Below are positions 6,143-9,536 of a stretch of 9,536 bases of DNA, piece by piece; position 1 is the first letter of the stretch; each line of letters begins with the position of its first letter. This DNA comes from Lachnospiraceae bacterium. Its GTDB lineage: Bacteria; Bacillota; Clostridia; Lachnospirales; Lachnospiraceae. The notes under the pieces were generated by a model. It worked only from the letters and a program-made list of their open reading frames with translations, was not told where the DNA came from and ran no database searches. A program made the position numbers and the translations under genes. The stretch is taken from NCBI GenBank assembly GCA_003484785.1, contig DNAD01000147.1, positions 1 through 9,536 of the forward strand, read 5' to 3'.

Positions 6143-6986
6143 AATTTAAAATCTCCTCAATAATATAATTTGGGGTAGATGCTCCGGCCGTTACACCCAA
6201 AGTATTACGCAGGGAAAAATCGTTTCCTTTTAGATCCTTAGCAGTCTGAATAAAATAAGTATTATTACATTCACTACTACATATCTCAAATAGCTTTTGT
6301 GTGTTAGAGCTCTTTGCACCGCCTACAACCAGCATGGCATCCACCTGCGAGGCTAGCTTTCTCGCTTCGGTCTGTCTCAGCTCGGTTGCATTACAAATCG
6401 TATTTACAGCATTAATATCATAACAACTATTACTCAAAATTTCAACTATTTCCTGAAATTTGTTAAAATTAAAAGTCGTCTGGGCGACCACGCATACCGG
6501 AATATTCCGCAAATCCTTTAAATTCCGCGCTTCTTCAGTGGTCTCGACTACTATCGGATCGTTCTCGCACCACCCCATGATCCCCTCGACCTCGGGGTGC
6601 TTTGCATTTCCAACTATAATGATCTGTTTGCCGTCCCGGCTTTCCCTTTCTACCGTTTCATGTATTTTTTTTACGAAGGGACAAGTGGCATCCGAAAGCT
6701 CCAGCCCCTTTTCCTCAATGATCTCATAAATATATTTCGGGGCCCCGTGAGCCCTTATTATGACGGTCTGCCTCTTTCCCTGTATTTTCTCGATTCCCTT
6801 AAGCTCCTCGATATTGTTTATTGTCCTGACTCCCTGTTGTTCAAAGTCGCCGACCACCTCATCGTTGTGGATGATAGGCCCCCAGGTATATATCTGTCCG
6901 CCCTTTTTAAGCTCCCCGGTCACGGTATCGACCGCTCTCTTTACTCCGAAGCAGAAGCCCGAATTCTTAGCGACAATGATCTCCAT
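6111..6986 (-). CDS. ispH: 4-hydroxy-3-methylbut-2-enyl diphosphate reductase (IspH/LytB)
   Basis: Last enzyme of the MEP pathway: a [4Fe-4S] enzyme that reduces HMBPP to IPP and DMAPP in the cytoplasm. The product is 291 aa. The three cluster cysteines are present: C12 in NSGFCFGVKRAV (8-19), C102 in DATCPFVKK (99-107) and C198 in NTICNAT (195-201). Substrate-binding histidines and partners are seen as GPIIHN (36-41), RAHG (78-81), KHPEVEG (129-135) and VAQTTFN (167-173), with GGAKSSNT (222-229) and TAGASTP (266-272) near the end. ATG at 6986 is preferred because MEIIVAKNSG is the family's N-terminus; a TTG at 7040 would add 18 residues of poor fit inside cmk. It lies 4 nt after the cmk stop, with GGGGG about 9 nt before its ATG. 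The last 32 nt also encode the start of rpsA, and the stop is in an odd GTT-TGA-A context. Confidence 0.97.
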   Translation of the reverse strand: MEIIVAKNSGFCFGVKRAVDTVTGELKKGGQIYTWGPIIHNDEVVGDFEQQGVRTINNIEELKGIEKIQGKRQTVIIRAHGAPKYIYEIIEEKGLELSDATCPFVKKIHETVERESRDGKQIIIVGNAKHPEVEGIMGWCENDPIVVETTEEARNLKDLRNIPVCVVAQTTFNFNKFQEIVEILSNSCYDINAVNTICNATELRQTEARKLASQVDAMLVVGGAKSSNTQKLFEICSSECNNTYFIQTAKDLKGNDFSLRNTLGVTAGASTPNYIIEEILNYVRTNFWRDV

Positions 6987-6990
6987 TCTC

Positions 6991-7668
6991 TTATTCCCCC
7001 GTACCGGTGACTGCACCTGCAAGACATACGATCTTCTCAACGACCTGCGGTATCGTAAGGTCCGAGCTGTCTATAAGGATCGCATCCTCGGCCCTTCTTA
7101 AGGGGGATGCCTCCCTGGTCATGTCTCTCTCATCTCTTTCGATGATATCCTTTTCTATCTCTGAAAGATCTGCCTGCATCCCTTTTGCGGCAAGCTCGTC
7201 ATAACGCCTTTTTGCCCTCACCGAAGCATCGGCGGTAAGGTATATCTTTACGGAAGCGTCTGGAAGGACAACCGTGCCTATATCCCTTCCGTCCATGACT
7301 ACGTCGCGTTTTTGGGCAAGCCTCTGCTGAAGTGCCACCAGCTTCTTTCTGACCTTCGGGACAGCAGAGCTTGCGGATGCCATATTCCCGACCTCCTCCG
7401 TCCTGATAAGCCCGGTGACATTTTCCCCATTGAGGAAAACTATCTGTTCCTGGTTTACATAATCAATAGTTATGTCGACGCCTTCACAGCCCTCCTCTAT
7501 TCTTTCCCTTTCATCCGGCCCGATACCCTGTCGCAGGAAATACAGAGCCATCGCCCTGTACATCGCTCCTGTATCCACATAGATAAATCCCAGCTCCTTC
7601 GCAGCCATTTTCGCCACTGTGCTCTTTCCGGCCCCCGCCGGGCCGTCGATCGCTATATTGACGCTCAT
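6991..7668 (-). CDS. cmk: Cytidylate kinase
   Basis: Phosphorylates CMP and dCMP to the diphosphates with ATP, recycling CMP from RNA turnover and lipid synthesis. The product is 225 aa, the standard bacterial length. The P-loop GPAGAGKST is at 9-17, followed by DTGAMYRA (32-39) for nucleotide binding, RTEEVGNMASASSAVP (89-104), MDGRDIGTVVLPDA (125-138), and the lid/Arg-rich stretch RDERDMTREASPL (178-190) that contacts phosphates. ATG at 7668 is chosen: AAGGAGG stands 4 nt upstream and the family begins just before IAIDGP. An ATG at 7689 would add seven residues and has no ribosome binding site. It is 34 nt behind the flavoprotein gene and 4 nt ahead of ispH, the usual Clostridia arrangement. 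Confidence 0.97.
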   Translation of the reverse strand: MSVNIAIDGPAGAGKSTVAKMAAKELGFIYVDTGAMYRAMALYFLRQGIGPDERERIEEGCEGVDITIDYVNQEQIVFLNGENVTGLIRTEEVGNMASASSAVPKVRKKLVALQQRLAQKRDVVMDGRDIGTVVLPDASVKIYLTADASVRAKRRYDELAAKGMQADLSEIEKDIIERDERDMTREASPLRRAEDAILIDSSDLTIPQVVEKIVCLAGAVTGTGE

Positions 7669-7672
7669 ATTT

Positions 7673-7679
7673 CCTCCTT
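7673..7679 (-). promoter_or_regulatory. Shine-Dalgarno that sets the cmk start
   Basis: AAGGAGG on the minus strand lies 4 nt before ATG at 7668. It lies downstream of the alternative ATG at 7689, which has no such site, and so favours the shorter cmk. Confidence 0.75.
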
Positions 7680-7702
7680 CGTCATCCATGATCCGCAGTT
7701 TT

Positions 7703-8929
7703 TTATATGTTCATTCCCGCCAGTGCCCCGGTAGCCCAGGCTATCTGTAGGTTAAAGCCCCCGGTATACGCATCGGTATCTATCATCTCCCCGGCAAGGG
7801 ACAGCCCCGGAAGCTTCTTTACCTTCATGCTCGAGGGATCCAGCTCTTTTACCGAAACCCCTCCCCGGGTGATTATCGCCTCATCAAAGCCTCTGTTTCC
7901 TTTAACGCTAAAGCTCAGGCTCTTAAGCAGCATGCAGAGATTTTTCCGCTCTGTTTTTGTTATCGAATTCACCGGCTTGTCCGCGTCTATCCCGGAAAGC
8001 TTTGTTATTACGGGTATCAGCTTTGAAGGGAGCAGGGCTCCAAGCGAATTAGCAAATTTTTTGTTGATATTTTCCGAAAAATCCCTCAAAAGCCTCTGAT
8101 CAAGCTGCTTTTCCGAAAGAGCAGGCTTTAAGTCGATAAAGGCCTCGACCTTTTTTTTGTAGTCCTCCTCCCTTAGATTGCAGCTTGCGCTCAGTATAAC
8201 CGGGCCGCTCAGTCCCGTATGGGTGAACAGAAGCTCTCCGAAATCCTCGTATCTCTTTTTCCCGTCCACGGTGATCTTAAGGCTTATATTCTTAAGGGAC
8301 AGCCCCGCAAGCCTTCCGATAAAGCTTTCAGATACCTCAAAGGGCACCAGTGAGGGCTCGTATTGTATAAGCTTAAGCCCGGTATCCTTAAGTATCCTGT
8401 TTCCCTCACCGTTTGAGCCCGTAGAGCGATAGGAATTTCCTCCGAGAGCCAGGATAACGTTCTCCGCTTCCATGATCCTGCCCTCCGAAAGCATTACTCC
8501 GCAAACTCTTCCGTCTTTGATAACCAGCTCCTTCATCCTGGTATTTAACAGGATCTCGACCGAAAGCCTCTTAAGCTCCTTTTCAAGGGCTTTTATCACA
8601 TCCGAAGAATGGTCGGAAGCGGGAAAGACCCTTCCCCCTCTCTCCACCTTATGTTTAAGCCCGAGCTCCTCAAAAAAATCAATGACAGCCTCGCTGTCAA
8701 AACTGTAAAAAGCTCCGAATAAAAACTTCTTATTCGTAAGGACATGATCAAGGAGCCCCTCAACGCTCACTGCATTGGTAAAATTGCATCTCCCCTTGCC
8801 CGTAATAAAAAGCTTTTTCCCGAGCTTGTCGTTTTTTTCTATGAGACAGACCCTTTTATCATTTCGTGCCGCCATTATGGCAGCCATCATCCCGGCAGGG
8901 CCTCCGCCTGCTACTATCAGATCTCTCAC
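7703..8929 (-). CDS. HI0933/BaiN/RdsA-family FAD-dependent oxidoreductase
   Basis: A 408-aa cytoplasmic flavoprotein of the HI0933-like family (PF03486, COG2081). Visible in order: the dinucleotide-binding GGGPAG (8-13) and acidic residue E31, the family hallmark GKKLFITGKGRCNFTN (37-52), RVFPASDHSSDV (100-111), ALGGNSYRSTGSNGEG (161-176), ELLFTHTGLSGP (232-243), and the C-terminal FAD-contact block AGEMIDTDAYTGGFNLQ (379-395). Databases often call these 'BaiN' or 'aminoacetone oxidase', names that do not fix a reaction. The E. coli member YhiN has been reported as RdsA, which makes dihydrouridine at position 2449 of 23S rRNA. That role suits this neighbourhood (S1, cmk) better than bile-acid chemistry, but it is inferred. 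It starts at GTG 8929, four bases overlapping the TetR stop (GTGA), with no good Shine-Dalgarno, so translation is probably coupled to the regulator. cmk follows after 34 nt. Confidence 0.9.
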   Translation of the reverse strand: MRDLIVAGGGPAGMMAAIMAARNDKRVCLIEKNDKLGKKLFITGKGRCNFTNAVSVEGLLDHVLTNKKFLFGAFYSFDSEAVIDFFEELGLKHKVERGGRVFPASDHSSDVIKALEKELKRLSVEILLNTRMKELVIKDGRVCGVMLSEGRIMEAENVILALGGNSYRSTGSNGEGNRILKDTGLKLIQYEPSLVPFEVSESFIGRLAGLSLKNISLKITVDGKKRYEDFGELLFTHTGLSGPVILSASCNLREEDYKKKVEAFIDLKPALSEKQLDQRLLRDFSENINKKFANSLGALLPSKLIPVITKLSGIDADKPVNSITKTERKNLCMLLKSLSFSVKGNRGFDEAIITRGGVSVKELDPSSMKVKKLPGLSLAGEMIDTDAYTGGFNLQIAWATGALAGMNI

Positions 8930-9483
8930 TGATTTTTGGTAAAGTTCTCAATTATCTCGGTAAGGAACTGAACCGTCTCCTCCTTTGAAAGATCAAACTC
9001 ACCGTTGGTGGTCATACAGGCCATTCCGTGTATGAAGATGAATATCTTCATGAAAAGCATCTGGGCGCGATCCATCTTAAGATTATGGATGCGCTTCAGC
9101 TCCTTGATTACAAAACCGTTTTCCTTGCCGTTTATCAGATCATACATGGTATTGTCTTCATCATGGGAGGATAAGAACAAAAGCTTAAAGAGGTTCAGCT
9201 CCTGCTTTGCAAACTGGATATAGCACATGCCGAGATCCACAAAGGGCACGGCGCTCTCCTTTTTATGGTTAAGGCAGAAATTATCATAATAATCCCTTGC
9301 CATGTTAAACAGATCATTCCTCAGAGATTCCATGTTCTCATATACTCTGAAAATAGGCTGGGTGGAACACCCGATATGCGTCGCAAGCTTTCTTGCGGTA
9401 ACGTTCTCGATCCCCTGTTCCTTCAAAAGCTCAAATGCCCCCTTCAGGATGACCTCTTTTGTTATCTGTTCTTTCCTTGCCAT
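8926..9483 (-). CDS. TetR/AcrR family transcriptional regulator
   Basis: A 185-aa DNA-binding regulator. The N-terminal TetR domain runs from about 7 to 53: ITKEVILKGAFELLKEQG (7-24) is helix 1, and the helix-turn-helix lies in VTARKLATHIGCSTQPIFRVY (28-48), closing with ENMESLRNDLF (49-59). The all-helical C-terminal part (60-185), which would bind ligand and form the dimer, has no recognisable ligand signature. It has a Met/Phe-rich helix, MLFMKIFIFIHGMACM (142-157), that could line a hydrophobic pocket. ATG at 9483 is chosen because AGAGG stands 9 nt upstream and the homology begins just after it; a TTG at 9513 is a weaker alternative. Its stop overlaps the flavoprotein start by four bases, so it heads the cmk-ispH-rpsA transcript or is read with it. 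No operator palindrome is seen in the 53 bases to the right edge, and its target is unknown. Confidence 0.9.
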   Translation of the reverse strand: MARKEQITKEVILKGAFELLKEQGIENVTARKLATHIGCSTQPIFRVYENMESLRNDLFNMARDYYDNFCLNHKKESAVPFVDLGMCYIQFAKQELNLFKLLFLSSHDEDNTMYDLINGKENGFVIKELKRIHNLKMDRAQMLFMKIFIFIHGMACMTTNGEFDLSKEETVQFLTEIIENFTKNQ

Positions 9484-9536
9484 AAAAAAGTACCTCTCCC
9501 GAATCTCACTCAATCCCGGCTTCGTTTCCCATCGCC

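Noticed and set aside
6987..7040. Longer ispH beginning at TTG 7040
   Set aside because: It adds 18 residues that do not fit the family, within cmk; ATG 6986 gives the standard MEIIVAKNSG opening.
9484..9536. Possible end of another minus-strand gene or a promoter for the TetR gene at the right edge
   Set aside because: One frame ends in TGA here, but only a few codons are visible and no -10/-35 pair or palindrome stands out, so nothing can be supported.
1..9536. Frequent CTTAAG hexamers across the window
   Set aside because: They follow from common Leu (CTT) and Lys (AAG) codons and in-frame combinations in AT-leaning genes, with no spacing or clustering that suggests a functional motif.

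Overview
The window reads as chromosomal DNA of an anaerobic Firmicute, most likely a Clostridia member close to Lachnospiraceae. The signs are an Rnf complex (rnfC-rnfD), the order cmk-ispH-S1 that is familiar in Clostridia, strong AGGAGG-type ribosome binding sites, and protein sequences typical of that class. There is no phage, transposase, CRISPR array, tRNA or rRNA. Most of the window is housekeeping, and the unusual signals lie at gene junctions and in one intergenic region.

Region 1 (1-2724, all minus strand): a five-helix membrane protein of the ABC_trans_CmpB (PF06541) type, then rnfC, then the start of rnfD, which runs off the left edge. The membrane protein and rnfC overlap by one base (TGATG), so they are almost certainly translated together. 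The membrane protein gene has an extended -10 box placed so that transcription would begin at its own ATG, and no Shine-Dalgarno sequence, so its mRNA may be leaderless. rnfD starts at TTG and follows rnfC after 74 bases that hold a 7-bp hairpin.

Region 2 (2725-2915): a divergent intergenic region with two outward-facing extended -10 promoters. Between them is a 79-bp element bounded by perfect 15-bp inverted repeats, with a small hairpin nested inside. It explains no gene and lies upstream of both predicted transcription starts.

Region 3 (2916-4016, plus): a YprB-like RNase H-fold (DEDD) exonuclease gene, convergent with the next gene.

Region 4 (4040-9483, all minus strand; transcription runs right to left): a TetR-type regulator, an HI0933/BaiN/RdsA-family flavoprotein, cmk, ispH, a four-domain S1 protein (rpsA), and an orphan cheR. 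Junctions are tight: a GTGA overlap, a 34-nt gap, a 4-nt gap and a 32-nt out-of-frame overlap, then a 99-nt gap with a strong hairpin before cheR. The flavoprotein family now includes a 23S rRNA dihydrouridine synthase, so with S1 the cluster leans toward ribosome function, while cmk supplies CDP and ispH makes isoprenoid precursors. The ispH/rpsA overlap is notable because many Clostridia carry these two as one fused protein; here they are in different frames, and the ispH stop sits in a context resembling the prfB +1 frameshift site.

No clearly new multi-gene system is visible. The best leads are the 79-bp inverted-repeat element, the leaderless membrane protein gene coupled to rnfC, and the ispH/rpsA junction.
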